Shown in pieces: positions 7,848-17,300 of a stretch of 51,167 nt of DNA. Position 1 is the first letter of the stretch. Every line of letters begins with the position of its first letter. The stretch comes from Bacillota bacterium (GTDB lineage Bacteria > Bacillota > Clostridia > Peptostreptococcales > Anaerovoracaceae). The translations under genes were made by a program, and so were the position numbers. The notes below the pieces were generated by a model. It searched no databases, had not been told where the DNA came from, and saw only the letters and a program-made list of their open reading frames with translations. The DNA is taken from the NCBI GenBank assembly GCA_017432345.1, contig JAFRJI010000035.1, positions 1 through 51,167 on the forward strand, read 5' to 3'.

Positions 7848-7879
7848 GCCGCACCGGGGATTCCCCGATGCGGCTTTTT
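7848..7879 (+). terminator. Terminator of the acn-icd-gntR operon
   Basis: GCCGCACCGGGG pairs with CCCCGATGCGGC across a 3-nt loop, with one internal mismatch, followed by TTTTT (7875-7879). It is a strong intrinsic terminator 21 bp after the regulator stop codon. Confidence 0.9.
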
Positions 7880-7902
7880 GCGTGGAGTGGTTTATTATAT
7901 GC

Positions 7903-7928
7903 GAATGTTTGTTCTTGAACATTTGTTC
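7903..7928. promoter_or_regulatory. LexA (SOS) box pair
   Basis: GAACATTTGTTC (7917-7928) is an exact match to the Gram-positive LexA/DinR consensus GAAC-N4-GTTC. A second copy with one mismatch, GAATGTTTGTTC, lies at 7903-7914, so the starts are 14 bp apart. The perfect box overlaps the -35 of the promoter that follows. DNA-damage control of the downstream pair is the direct prediction. Confidence 0.8.
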
Positions 7929-7943
7929 CCAATGATGTATCAT
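7915..7943 (+). promoter_or_regulatory. Sigma-A promoter of the radical SAM/repair pair
   Basis: TTGAAC (7915-7920), a 17-bp spacer and TATCAT (7938-7943). The -35 lies inside the LexA box. The start site would be near 7950, about 27 nt before the ATG. Confidence 0.75.
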
Positions 7944-7976
7944 AGAGATAGATCCAGGGGAACAGAGGAGTTCATT

Positions 7977-9551
7977 ATGGAAGAACAAATCATGCAAAAG
8001 CTCAAGATCCTTGCCGAAAGCGCCAAGTATGACGTTTCGTGCTCGAGCAGCGGCGCCAGCCGGCACAACAACGGCCGCATGGGGAACGCCCATGCCGCCG
8101 GAATCTGCCATTCATGGGGCGCGGACGGGCGGTGCATCTCGCTGCTGAAGGTCCTGTTCACCAACAAGTGCGAATATGACTGCGAGTACTGCGTCAACCG
8201 CCGGTCGAACGATTTTCCGCGGGCAGCTTTCGAGCCGGATGAACTTGCCCGGCTGACCATCGAGTTTTATCGGCGCAACTACATCGAAGGACTGTTCCTC
8301 AGCTCGGCGGTAGAGATCTCTCCGGACCATACGGCGGAGAAGATATTGGAGTGCCTGGAACTGTTGCGTTACAAATACGGGTTCGTGGGATACATCCACG
8401 CGAAGATCATACCGGGCGTATCGCCGGAGATCCTGCACAAGATCGGTCTCGTCGCCGACCGGCTCAGCGTGAACATCGAGCTTCCTTCAAGCAAAAGCCT
8501 CAGCCAGCTCGCACCGCAGAAGAAGCCGAAACAGATCTTCGCTCCGATGCGGCAGATTACCAATACGCTGATCGAACACAATTCGCTGGTCGGCCCTGGA
8601 ACGATGTTCAAAGGGCAAAAGCTCAACACGTCGGAGCACTATCTGGGCAAGCGACCGGTCGGGTTCGGCGAGGATGCGTCCTGGTTTGATAAGGGCCAAA
8701 GCGAATCGACACGGTTCAGCGGTTCGTCCCTGCCGGAGATGTGGGCGCCGGAAGAGGAGTATCTGCCGGCACCAAAGAGGGGCGCCTTCGCGGCGGCCGG
8801 CCAGACGACGCAGATGATCATCGGCGCCGGCGGCGAATCGGATAAGAGCATCCTGACGACCAGCGAAAATCTCTACCACGCTTTTAAAATGAAGCGCGTC
8901 TATTACTCTGCCTATATTCCGACGGTGGCTTCGCCGAAACTGCCGGACATCCATACGCCGGTCCCGCTGGCGAGGGAACACCGGATCTATCAGGCGGATT
9001 GGCTGCTGCGGTTCTACGGGTTCACGGTCAGCGAACTGTTCCAGGATGGGAGCACTGACCTGGATCCGGACCTGGATCCGAAGGTCACCTGGGCGATCCG
9101 GAACCTGGATTATTTCCCGGTCGAAATCAACAAGGCGTCGTACGAGCAGCTGATGCGCGTGCCGGGCATCGGTGACCGGTCGGCCAAACGGATCATCCGG
9201 CAGCGGCGTTATTCCGCCGTCCGTTTCGATGACCTAAAGAAGATCGGCGTAGTGGTCAAGCGAGCCAAGTACTTCATACTTTGTTGCGGGCGCTATTACG
9301 GCGACCGGAAATTCGAACCGGAGCTCATCCGGCACTCGATGCTCCAGATGGAGAACGGCCTGCAGATGTCCATGTTCGGTGCAGACGGCAGCCTGCAACT
9401 GGGAACAGCAGAAGGGTCATCTGCCACGCTGACGGACCGGCCTGCGACCAGGGCATTGCCAAAAAAAACTGAAAAATCGACAACCACAACGCAGCCAAAA
9501 CATCCTAAAAAATCGACAACTGCGGCGCACCGAAAGGAGGCGGCCGTATGA
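7977..9551 (+). CDS. Radical SAM protein linked to DNA repair (TIGR03916-like, with helix-hairpin-helix)
   Basis: The 524-residue protein carries the radical SAM triad in CEYDCEYC (Cys65, Cys69, Cys72). It is preceded by the family-specific SSSGASRHNN and GICHSWGADGRCISLLK segments. A helix-hairpin-helix follows at about 388-420 (VPGIGDRSAKRII), a non-specific DNA-binding fold. This matches the family annotated as putative DNA modification/repair radical SAM protein, whose partner is often fused to a uracil-DNA-glycosylase domain. The C-terminal 60 or so residues are low-complexity and Thr/Lys-rich. The start at 7977 has AGAGGAG 6 nt upstream. An earlier in-frame Met lies inside the promoter. 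It overlaps the next gene by 4 bp (ATGA). Confidence 0.9.
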   Translation: MEEQIMQKLKILAESAKYDVSCSSSGASRHNNGRMGNAHAAGICHSWGADGRCISLLKVLFTNKCEYDCEYCVNRRSNDFPRAAFEPDELARLTIEFYRRNYIEGLFLSSAVEISPDHTAEKILECLELLRYKYGFVGYIHAKIIPGVSPEILHKIGLVADRLSVNIELPSSKSLSQLAPQKKPKQIFAPMRQITNTLIEHNSLVGPGTMFKGQKLNTSEHYLGKRPVGFGEDASWFDKGQSESTRFSGSSLPEMWAPEEEYLPAPKRGAFAAAGQTTQMIIGAGGESDKSILTTSENLYHAFKMKRVYYSAYIPTVASPKLPDIHTPVPLAREHRIYQADWLLRFYGFTVSELFQDGSTDLDPDLDPKVTWAIRNLDYFPVEINKASYEQLMRVPGIGDRSAKRIIRQRRYSAVRFDDLKKIGVVVKRAKYFILCCGRYYGDRKFEPELIRHSMLQMENGLQMSMFGADGSLQLGTAEGSSATLTDRPATRALPKKTEKSTTTTQPKHPKKSTTAAHRKEAAV

Positions 9552-10300
9552 GAGACTATATCTATGACGGGACCTTCGACGGATTTTTGAACTGTGTCTA
9601 CCACCATTACTATACGGAACACGCCAACGGCATCTTTACGAAAGACCGCTACCAGGCGAATCTGCTGTGCGGATACACCGAAGTCGAGACGGATGTGGAG
9701 AAAGCGGACCGCGTGTACCGGGCCATTGAGGAGAAGATCTCCGATTATGACCTGCGCTGCGTTTACCGGGCGTTTCTTTCGAGTATCCCGAACAAAGAGA
9801 TGATCATCCTCAAATACATCGTCTACGGTTTTTGCAAAGGCAGGCAGGTGTCGAGCCTGCATGCGGACAGCATCGTGAATGACTTCCAGGCCATCCTGAA
9901 AAAGGTCTCCGCGGAAGCGGAGCGGATGCTGCAGTTCGTCCGCTTCTCGGTCATGGAAGGCAATATCCTGTACGCGGAAGTCGAGCCGGAGCACGATGTT
10001 CTGGAGCTGATCCACACGCACTTCTGCGACCGGTTCCGGAACGAACCGTTCATTATCCGGGACGTGGGCAGGGACAAGGCGATGATCGCCTATCAGAGAC
10101 ACTGGTACATCTCGGCCTTCGATGATGGGATGGTGCCGGTCCTGTCGGGAGAAGAAGAGGAATACCGGCGGCTATGGAAGACGTTCTTTGACAACATCGC
10201 CATCAAGGAGCGAAAGAACCTGCGCTGCCAGCGCCAGTTCATGCCGCAGAGGTACTGGAAACACCTGACGGAGATGACCCAGTTGCCGGACAGCGACTGA
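9548..10300 (+). CDS. Putative DNA repair/metabolism protein (TIGR03915-like)
   Basis: This 250-residue protein is the usual partner of the radical SAM gene just upstream. Family traits are the opening YDGTFDGFLNCVYHHY, the ITKDRYQA-like FTKDRYQAN segment, a middle helical region, and a C-terminal HTHFCDRFRNEPFIIRDVGRDKAMIAY block. The C-terminal uracil-DNA-glycosylase-like domain found in fused relatives seems to be absent. No catalytic residues are established. The ATGA overlap and shared SOS promoter mean the two proteins are made together. A short hairpin (TGACGC-gca-GCGTCA) lies at the stop codon but has no T-run. Confidence 0.85.
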   Translation: MRDYIYDGTFDGFLNCVYHHYYTEHANGIFTKDRYQANLLCGYTEVETDVEKADRVYRAIEEKISDYDLRCVYRAFLSSIPNKEMIILKYIVYGFCKGRQVSSLHADSIVNDFQAILKKVSAEAERMLQFVRFSVMEGNILYAEVEPEHDVLELIHTHFCDRFRNEPFIIRDVGRDKAMIAYQRHWYISAFDDGMVPVLSGEEEEYRRLWKTFFDNIAIKERKNLRCQRQFMPQRYWKHLTEMTQLPDSD

Positions 10301-10374
10301 CGCGCAGCGTCAAACCAGTGCGCAGTCCACATTCAGAGATGTTGCACGAAACAGTTTCTTTTCGCCGTTTAATA

Positions 10375-10383
10375 TGGTAAAAT
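10375..10383 (+). promoter_or_regulatory. Extended -10 promoter of surE
   Basis: TG-G-TAAAAT (10375-10383) lies just 7 bp before the ATG at 10391. No ribosome binding site sits between them and no good -35 is visible. If this is the promoter, the mRNA begins at or next to the start codon, making it leaderless. Confidence 0.5.
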
Positions 10384-10390
10384 GTTGTCC

Positions 10391-11161
10391 ATGAACATCT
10401 TAGTTGCAAATGACGACGGCATAGACGCAAGAGGACTGAAAGAACTCGTTACGGCTCTGCATGAGCGTGCAGGAGCCGATGTTTTCGTGTTTGCGCCAGA
10501 AGAACAGAGAAGCGGCGCCAGCCATTCGATCTCGATGCGCAAGGTCGTGGGTGTCACCCCAGTCGAATATGAGGGCGCGGTATTAGCCTTTGCAGTTGAC
10601 GGTACGCCGACGGACTGTGTGGTCATGGGACTGCGGGTCCTGGCAGAACGGGGGATCGACATCGACTTGGTCTTTACGGGGATCAACCACGGCAGTAACA
10701 TCGGAACGGACACGACGTATTCCGGGACCGTGGGCGCGGCGATGGAAGGATCGATCCAGAGGATCCCTTCAGTGGCCGTTTCCGTGGACAGCCATCAGGC
10801 GACGCACTTTGAATATGCCTGTGATCTGGCGGTCGATACGATCCGCAAAACCGGCGGAACGTGGGACTACGATATCATTATCAACATCAATACGCCGGAC
10901 CTCCCGAAAGAGGAGATCAAAGGCGTCCAATACACCGTCGTTGGTGAACGGGAGTACACCAATGACATTCAACGAATCGGAACCGATGGGCAAAAGGCTT
11001 TGTACCGATACGGCGGACAGCCGGTCATTTACACCAATATGCCGTACACCATCGATGTCGTTGCGATCCAGAACGGATATGCGTCGATCACACCGCTGCA
11101 CAGCGATCTGACGGCGCACCGGGCATCCGGATTGCTGGAAGAATGGAGGATCGGAAAATGA
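10391..11161 (+). CDS. surE: 5'/3'-nucleotidase SurE
   Basis: This metal-dependent phosphatase releases phosphate from nucleoside monophosphates. It opens with MNILVANDDGIDARG, where Asp8 and Asp9 bind metal. Ser41 in RSGASHS and Asn99 in GINHGSNIG complete the known metal/phosphate site. YSGTVGAAMEG is also typical. The length of 256 residues is normal. The Met at 10391 is the family start. A Met 9 bp earlier would add residues that homologues lack. The gene overlaps the next by 4 bp (ATGA). Confidence 0.95.
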   Translation: MNILVANDDGIDARGLKELVTALHERAGADVFVFAPEEQRSGASHSISMRKVVGVTPVEYEGAVLAFAVDGTPTDCVVMGLRVLAERGIDIDLVFTGINHGSNIGTDTTYSGTVGAAMEGSIQRIPSVAVSVDSHQATHFEYACDLAVDTIRKTGGTWDYDIIININTPDLPKEEIKGVQYTVVGEREYTNDIQRIGTDGQKALYRYGGQPVIYTNMPYTIDVVAIQNGYASITPLHSDLTAHRASGLLEEWRIGK

Positions 11162-11703
11162 GTTTTATGACGAGAGAAGACACCGTTGCGGTATTCATAG
11201 ATTTTCAGGAGAAACTGATGCCTGCTATGAACGGCAAGGAAGTGCTGGAAGACAAAGTGGTCAGATTGGCCGGCGGATTGCAGGTGCTGGGAGTCCCGCA
11301 TGTTGTGACACAGCAGTACACCAAAGGCCTCGGCGAGACGATCCCGTCCGTTGCGGAAGCGATCGGGGAATTCGAACCGATCGACAAGACGACGTTCAGC
11401 TGTATGAACCATGTGGATTTTGTCAATCAGCTGGAACTCGCCGCGAAAGAGAACGTAATTGTCTGCGGCATCGAAGCGCACATCTGTGTGCAGCAGACCG
11501 TACTGCAGCTTCTGGAAGAAGGCTATAAAGTGTACGTTCCGGTCGACTGTATCTCATCCCGGAGCCAGACGGATTACCTGTGGGCGACAGAGCGGATGGA
11601 AAAGGCCGGCGCAGTTATGACGACATATGAATCGATTCTGTATGAGCTTCTCAGAGATTCAAAAGCTGATGGATTCCGGGAGATTTCCAAGATCGTAAAG
11701 TAG
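11158..11703 (+). CDS. Isochorismatase-family cysteine hydrolase
   Basis: The 181-residue protein has the isochorismatase/YcaC fold. The catalytic triad is visible as Asp15 (FIDFQEKL), Lys77 (IDKTTFSC) and Cys110 (EAHICVQQT). Members hydrolyse small amides or imides, and the substrate here is unknown. GGAGG lies 8 nt before the ATG, which overlaps the surE stop codon, so the two are translationally coupled. Joint expression with a nucleotidase could point to nucleotide/nicotinamide salvage, but this is weak inference. Confidence 0.9.
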   Translation: MSFMTREDTVAVFIDFQEKLMPAMNGKEVLEDKVVRLAGGLQVLGVPHVVTQQYTKGLGETIPSVAEAIGEFEPIDKTTFSCMNHVDFVNQLELAAKENVIVCGIEAHICVQQTVLQLLEEGYKVYVPVDCISSRSQTDYLWATERMEKAGAVMTTYESILYELLRDSKADGFREISKIVK

Positions 11704-11710
11704 GTTCGCC

Positions 11711-12643
11711 ATGTACATGTTCGATAACTGGATCACAATTGAAAACCGCTCTCTGCTGGAGGAATACCTGAACGGATACGAGTACAAGACGTCCGGGCTC
11801 TCTTTTTCAGCGCTGTATATGTGGCGGGAGATCAACCAATTCAGTTGGGACATTATCGGCGACTATATGTGCATGTCCGGCGTGAGTCATCTGGAACTGG
11901 AAGATGGGATCATCCTCCCGTTCATGTTCCCGCCGCTGACGAAGACTGGAGAATACGATAAGGACGCCTTGCGGGAAACGATCTTCAGGGCGAAGGAGCA
12001 TTTTGAAAAAGCGGGACAGCCGTTCAGCCTGCGTCTGGTGCCGTTCCACATCATGGAGATCATCCAGGAAGCGGTTCCGGAACTGTTCTGGAAGGACGAT
12101 CGTCCGAATTACGACTACATCTATCTCACTCAGGATCTCATCGATCTGAAGGGAAGGGATTTTCACAGCAAGAAGAACCACCTGAACTATTTCAAGAAGA
12201 CATTTGACTATGAGTATGTTACACTAACATCAGACATGGCTGAAGAAGCCATGCAGTTCATCGCTGATTTCAACCGGCGGAAGGAAGTGCCGGCCAACGA
12301 GATGGAACTGCTGAAGATGGAAGAAGACGCCATGAAGGACGTCTTTGCGAATCTGGAAAAGGTGGGCTATGTGGCAGGCGCGATTTTGATCGACGGCAAG
12401 ATCGAGGCCGTTGCGATCGGCGGCCGGCTCGGCAACAAGATGATCACCGAGCACGTGGAAAAGGCGAACGTCAATTACCGCGGGCTGTATCAGGCCATCA
12501 ACAATGAATTTTGCAAGCACACCGCGTCGTGGGCGAAATACATCAACCGGGAAGAAGACATGGGCATACCGAACCTGCGGAAAGCGAAACTGTCTTACCG
12601 GCCGGTCAAGCTGCTGGAGAAATACATCGGATATTTCAAATAG
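11711..12643 (+). CDS. DUF2156 family protein (phosphatidylglycerol lysyltransferase C-terminal-like)
   Basis: The 310-residue protein has the tandem GNAT-like fold of the DUF2156/LPG synthase C-terminal family, without the membrane domain of MprF. Typical segments are FSALYMWRE near the N-terminus, the HSKKNHLNYF core (residues of the acyl/aminoacyl-transfer site), a VAGAILIDGKIEAVAIG strand pair, and YINREEDMGIPNLRKAKLSYRP near the end. Cytoplasmic stand-alone members are common in Clostridia and their substrate is not known. It follows the cysteine hydrolase gene after 7 bp. Confidence 0.85.
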   Translation: MYMFDNWITIENRSLLEEYLNGYEYKTSGLSFSALYMWREINQFSWDIIGDYMCMSGVSHLELEDGIILPFMFPPLTKTGEYDKDALRETIFRAKEHFEKAGQPFSLRLVPFHIMEIIQEAVPELFWKDDRPNYDYIYLTQDLIDLKGRDFHSKKNHLNYFKKTFDYEYVTLTSDMAEEAMQFIADFNRRKEVPANEMELLKMEEDAMKDVFANLEKVGYVAGAILIDGKIEAVAIGGRLGNKMITEHVEKANVNYRGLYQAINNEFCKHTASWAKYINREEDMGIPNLRKAKLSYRPVKLLEKYIGYFK

Positions 12644-12664
12644 TCCCGCGGGGAAGGACAATCC

Positions 12665-12678
12665 GTTAAAAAATTAAC
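12665..12678. promoter_or_regulatory. Rex-type operator GTTAAAAAATTAAC
   Basis: A perfect match to the core of the Rex consensus TTGTTAANNNNTTAACAA (GTTAA-N4-TTAAC). It lies upstream of the thiolase -35. Rex senses NADH/NAD+ and controls thiolase and butyrate or alcohol genes in other clostridia (established knowledge). Confidence 0.7.
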
Positions 12679-12696
12679 ATTATTTTGTCAAACCAC

Positions 12697-12724
12697 TTGA
12701 TTTATTGCGAAACTGTGATAATAT
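12697..12724 (+). promoter_or_regulatory. Candidate thiolase promoter
   Basis: TTGATT (12697-12702), a 16-bp spacer and TAATAT (12719-12724). It lies between two Rex-like sites. The leader to the ATG is about 105 nt. Confidence 0.5.
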
Positions 12725-12763
12725 AGCAATTGCAAGAGAAACATTGATTTTACCGGCAAGCCC

Positions 12764-12777
12764 GTTAAAATAATAAC
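12764..12777. promoter_or_regulatory. Second Rex-like site GTTAAAATAATAAC
   Basis: One mismatch to GTTAA-N4-TTAAC, followed by AA as in the consensus. It lies about 40 bp downstream of the -10, in the leader region of the thiolase transcript. Confidence 0.5.
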
Positions 12778-12834
12778 AACAGAACAAGATATACCCAGAA
12801 TAAGTATATTTAATTAAGGAGGAAAAAAAGCATT

Positions 12835-14016
12835 ATGAGAGAAGTAGTAATCGTTGGCGCAGCCAGAACAGCAATCGGTAAATTCGGCGGAACTTTGAAA
12901 GACGTACCAACCAGAAAGCTGGGTGCGGTCTGCATCGAAGAAGCTCTGAAGAGAGCAGGCGTTGCGAAGGAAGACGTCGACGAAGTAATAATGGGTTGCG
13001 TCCTGCAGGCAGGACTCGGCCAGAACGTCGCAAGACAGATGATGCTGGATGCAGGTCTTCCGGTAGAAGTTCCTTGTTTCACGATCAACAAGGTTTGCGG
13101 ATCCGGTTTGAGAGCTGTTGAATTGGCAGCTCAGATTATCAAGGCTGGAGATGCTGACATCATCGTTGCAGGCGGAGCTGAGAATATGTCTTCAGCACCT
13201 TATGCTATGCCGGCAGCAAGATGGGGCGCCAGAATGTTTGATGCCAAGATGATCGACGTCATGGTTAACGATGGACTTTGGGACATCTTCAACAACTATC
13301 ACATGGGAATGACGGCAGAAAACGTTGCTGAACAGTGGGGTATAACCAGAGAAGAACTGGATGAGTTCTCCGTCATCTCACAGCAGAGAGCGGAAGCAGC
13401 TGTCGACGGCGGCGTATTCGACGAAGAGATCGTTCCGGTAACGATTCCGCAGAGAAAGGGAGATCCAATCGTCTTCGCAAGAGACGAACACCTGACCAGA
13501 GGATCCACGATGGAAAAGGTCGGCAAGCTGCGTCCTGCGTTCAAGAGAGACGGCGGTGTCGTAACTGCTGCAAATGCATCCGGTATCAATGACTCCGGCG
13601 CTGCAGTTGTTGTAATGAGCAAGGAAAAAGCAGACGAGCTGGGCATCAAACCGATGGCGACCATCAAGTCCTATGCATCCGGCGGCGTTGATCCATCCAT
13701 CATGGGTGTTGGTCCTGTCCCGGCTACGAGAAAGGCTCTTGAGAAGGCCGGCATGACGATCGATGACATCGATCTGGTCGAAGCGAACGAAGCGTTCGCA
13801 GCGCAGTCGCTGGCAGTCAGAAAGGATCTGGGACTGGATCCTGAAAAGACCAACGTCAACGGCGGAGCGATCGCACTGGGACACCCAATCGGAGCTTCCG
13901 GCTGCAGAATCCTCATCACGCTGCTGTATGAGATGGCAAGAAGAGATGCCAAGACTGGTCTGGCAACACTCTGCATCGGCGGTGGAATGGGAACATCCGT
14001 TATCGTAGAGAGATAA
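12835..14016 (+). CDS. Acetyl-CoA acetyltransferase (thiolase)
   Basis: The enzyme condenses two acetyl-CoA to acetoacetyl-CoA, or the reverse. At 393 residues it has normal length. The active-site residues are present: Cys88 ([11 protein letters not shown]), His350 (GHPIGASG) and Cys380 (CIGGGMGTS). The start has AGGAGG followed by an A-run. Codon use differs from most neighbours: Arg is almost always AGA and Leu/Val choices are more even, as expected for a very highly expressed gene. It stands alone between its own promoter and a strong terminator. Confidence 0.95.
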   Translation: MREVVIVGAARTAIGKFGGTLKDVPTRKLGAVCIEEALKRAGVAKEDVDEVIMGCVLQAGLGQNVARQMMLDAGLPVEVPCFTINKVCGSGLRAVELAAQIIKAGDADIIVAGGAENMSSAPYAMPAARWGARMFDAKMIDVMVNDGLWDIFNNYHMGMTAENVAEQWGITREELDEFSVISQQRAEAAVDGGVFDEEIVPVTIPQRKGDPIVFARDEHLTRGSTMEKVGKLRPAFKRDGGVVTAANASGINDSGAAVVVMSKEKADELGIKPMATIKSYASGGVDPSIMGVGPVPATRKALEKAGMTIDDIDLVEANEAFAAQSLAVRKDLGLDPEKTNVNGGAIALGHPIGASGCRILITLLYEMARRDAKTGLATLCIGGGMGTSVIVER

Positions 14017-14049
14017 CACCACTGATAAATAATTAACGTTAACGGAAGG

Positions 14050-14096
14050 GCTGTTGCATCGACATTTTGAATGTCGGATGCGGCAGCTTTTTTTTT
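14050..14096 (+). terminator. Terminator after the thiolase gene
   Basis: A long hairpin: GCTGTTGCATCGACAT pairs with ATGTCGGATGCGGCAGC (one bulge, G-U pairs) across a TTTGA loop. It is followed by nine T residues (14088-14096). Confidence 0.92.
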
Positions 14097-14230
14097 ATTT
14101 AGGGAAACGGTTGTCAGGGGGCATCCGTGACAATTTATTAACGATTTCAGCCAAAAAAAACGAACGAAATCACCTGGCGTCACGTTAAAAATATATCAAG
14201 AAAAACGTTGAAATTTCAACAACTACAGGA

Positions 14231-14305
14231 TTGCGCATTGCTTTGCACATTGTATACTGTATTAATATTTGAACATTATTGACATCCCATAATCGACAGT
14301 ATAAA
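14231..14305 (+). promoter_or_regulatory. Two candidate promoters of the PFOR gene
   Basis: Promoter 1 is TTGCGC (14231-14236), 16 bp, TATACT (14253-14258). Promoter 2 is TTGACA (14279-14284), 15 bp, TATAAA (14300-14305). Promoter 1 overlaps TTGTATAC, which matches 8 of 10 bases of the acn operator, possibly by chance. The stretch from 14097 to 14230 is AT-rich and shows no gene. Confidence 0.55.
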
Positions 14306-14364
14306 GTGGACAGTAATAAAGGAGAAATCGTTCGAGTTTATAATCCAGTAAAGGAGGATTTCCT

Positions 14365-17300
14365 GTGAGACAGAACAGAATGTTGACAATGGATGGCAAT
14401 ACGGCTGCTGCGCACGTGTCGTATGCCTTTACCGACGTAGCCGCGATCTATCCGATCACCCCGTCATCGCCGATGGCGGAAACGGTCGATGAGTGGGCGG
14501 CCTATGGGAAGAAGAATATTTTCGGCCAGCCGGTCAAGATTGCAGAGATGCAGTCCGAAGGCGGTGCGGCAGGCGCGGTTCACGGATCGCTGCAGGCCGG
14601 GGCACTGGCTACTACCTATACATCATCGCAAGGTCTTCTGCTGATGATACCGAATATGTACAAGATGGCAGGTGAATTGCTGCCGAGCGTTATCCACGTC
14701 GCGGCAAGAAGCGTTTCCACACATGCGCTTTGTATCTTCGGCGATCACTCCGACGTCATGGCCTGCCGGCAGACGGGATATGCTATGCTTTGCTCCAGCT
14801 CCGTGCAGGAAGTCATGGACCTGGGCGGCATCGCGCACCTTTCCGCTATTAAAGGAAGAGTCCCGTTCCTGCATTTCTTCGACGGCTTCCGGACATCCCA
14901 CGAGATCCAGAAGATCGACGTGTTCAATCACGACGACTTCCGCAAGCTCGTCGACTGGGACGCCATCAATGAGTTCCGCGCCAGAGCATTGAATTCCGAG
15001 CACCCGGTCATTCGCGGCACGGCGCAGAACCCGGATGTATTCTTCCAGGGACGTGAAGCGGCGAACCAGTATTATGAAAAGATTCCGGGAATCGTCGCAG
15101 ACTACATGGAACAGATTAGCGAACTGACCGGCCGTCACTATAAGCCATTCGACTATGTCGGCGCGCCGGACGCAGAGAACGTCATCGTAGCGATGGGTTC
15201 CGTCTGCGAGACCATCGAAGAAACGATGGGCAGAATGCTCGACGAAGGACACCGCATCGGTCTGATCAAAGTCAGACTGTACCGGCCGTTCGTCAAAGAG
15301 TATTTCCTGGACGTCCTGCCGAGGACCGTCGAACGGATCGCGGTGCTCGACCGGACGAAAGAACCGGGCTCACTGGGCGAGCCGCTCTATCAGGATGTCA
15401 AGACAGCCCTTTACGGAATGAGAAATGCACCGGAAGTCTACGGCGGAAGATACGGTATCGGATCCAAAGACACGACGCCGGGCATGATCCAGTCGATCTT
15501 TGCGAATCTGTATCATAAGAAACCAAAGGACAACTTCACGGTCGGTATCGAAGACGATGTGACCGGAAGATCCCTGCCATACACCGAGGGCATTGCTAGA
15601 GAGCCGAAGGGCACCATCAAGTGCAAGTTCTGGGGACTCGGTTCTGACGGTACCGTCGGCGCGAACAAGACAGCCATCAAGATCATCGGTGATAAGACGA
15701 ACCTCTACGCACAGGGTTACTTTGATTACGACTCCAAGAAATCCGGCGGCCTTACCGTTTCCCACCTGCGGTTCGGGGAACAGCCGATCCAGTCCACATA
15801 CCTGATCAACCGGGCGGATTTCGTCGCCTGCCACAATCAGGCGTACATCAGACAGTATGATATGCTGAAAGAGCTGAACAAGGGCGGCACGTTCCTGCTT
15901 AATTGCCTTTGGGATGATCCGGAGGAATTCGAGAAGAACATCCCGGCAAAAGTGAAGCGTGATCTGGCGAAGAAGGAAATCAACTTCTATGTAATCAACG
16001 CGCGGAAAATCGCTGAAGAGATCGGCCTCGGAAGCAGGATCAACATGATCATGCAGGCCGCGTTCTTCCAGCTGACCGGCGTTATTCCGATCGACAAAGC
16101 TGTCGAATACCTAAAGGAAGGCGTCGAGAAAACATATAAGAGAAAAGGTCAGGATATCGTCGACATGAACTGCCGTGCAGTCGACGCCGGTATCCGGTTC
16201 ATCCGGAAGATCGAGGTTCCGGAAGAGTGGGCCGATGTGGAAGACGGACGGGAACCTTTGCTTGAACTGCCGGAGTTCATAGAAAACGTACAGATTCCGA
16301 TGACCTCCAAGGCAGGCGACGACCTGCCGGTCAGCGCATTCGCGGAAGCGGCAGACGGAACATTCCCATCGGGCACATCGTCGTATGAGAAACGCGGCGT
16401 TGCGGTTTATCTGCCGAAGTGGAACAAGGACACCTGCCTGCAGTGCAACCAGTGTTCCTTCGTTTGTCCGCATGCTGCCATCCGGCCGATGCTGGTAAGC
16501 GACGAAGAACTGGCTAACGCACCGGAAGGGTTCGAGACCATTGATGCCGGCGGCAAGAACGTCGGCGGACTGCACTACCGGATCCAGGTATCCGCTATGG
16601 ATTGCCTGGGTTGCGGGAACTGTGCGGACATCTGTCCGGCCAAGGAAAAGGCACTGACGATGAAGCCGTACCGCGAAGTTGCCAATGAAGCGGAGAACTG
16701 GGACTTCGGAATCAAGCTCCCGATCAGAGATGACAAGTACAATGCGGACACGGTCAAGGGCAGCCAGTTCAAGAAACCATACATCGAATTCTCTGGCGCC
16801 TGCGCGGGCTGTGGGGAAACGCCATACATCAAGCTGGTCACCCAGTTGTTCGGCGACCGTATGATCATCGCCAACGCGACGGGCTGCTCCTCCATCTGGG
16901 GCGCTTCGGCACCATCCATGCCGTACTGCAAAGACGCCGAAGGAAGAGGCCCTGCCTGGGCGAACTCCCTTTTTGAGGACAACGCGGAATTTGGTTACGG
17001 TATGCTCATGGCGGTGAAGCAGATGCGCGAGAAAATTGAACGCAACATGAAAGCTCTCCTGGAGCTGGACGTCGATGAAAAGCTAAAAGAAGCACTGGAA
17101 GAGTGGCTCGAATACAAGGAGGACCGCAAGGAGACACGCATCAAGAGCGAGAAGGTACTTGAGGCAATCGAGAACCTTGATACAGATGATAACGTCGTCA
17201 TCAGTCTTTGCGATAGGATCGTGGAAGCGAAGGACTACCTGGTCAAGAAGTCCATGTGGGCGGTCGGCGGTGACGGCTGGGCGTACGATATCGGCTACGG

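Noticed and set aside
7878-7976. Longer start for the radical SAM gene
   Set aside because: The extra codons run through the LexA boxes and promoter. The ATG at 7977 has AGAGGAG at ideal spacing.
10297-10320. Hairpin TGACGC-gca-GCGTCA as a terminator after the TIGR03915-like gene
   Set aside because: The stem is short, overlaps the stop codon, and no T-run follows.
14026-14045. TTAACGTTAA after the thiolase gene as a further Rex site
   Set aside because: It lacks the 4-bp spacer between half sites and lies downstream of the gene, before the terminator.
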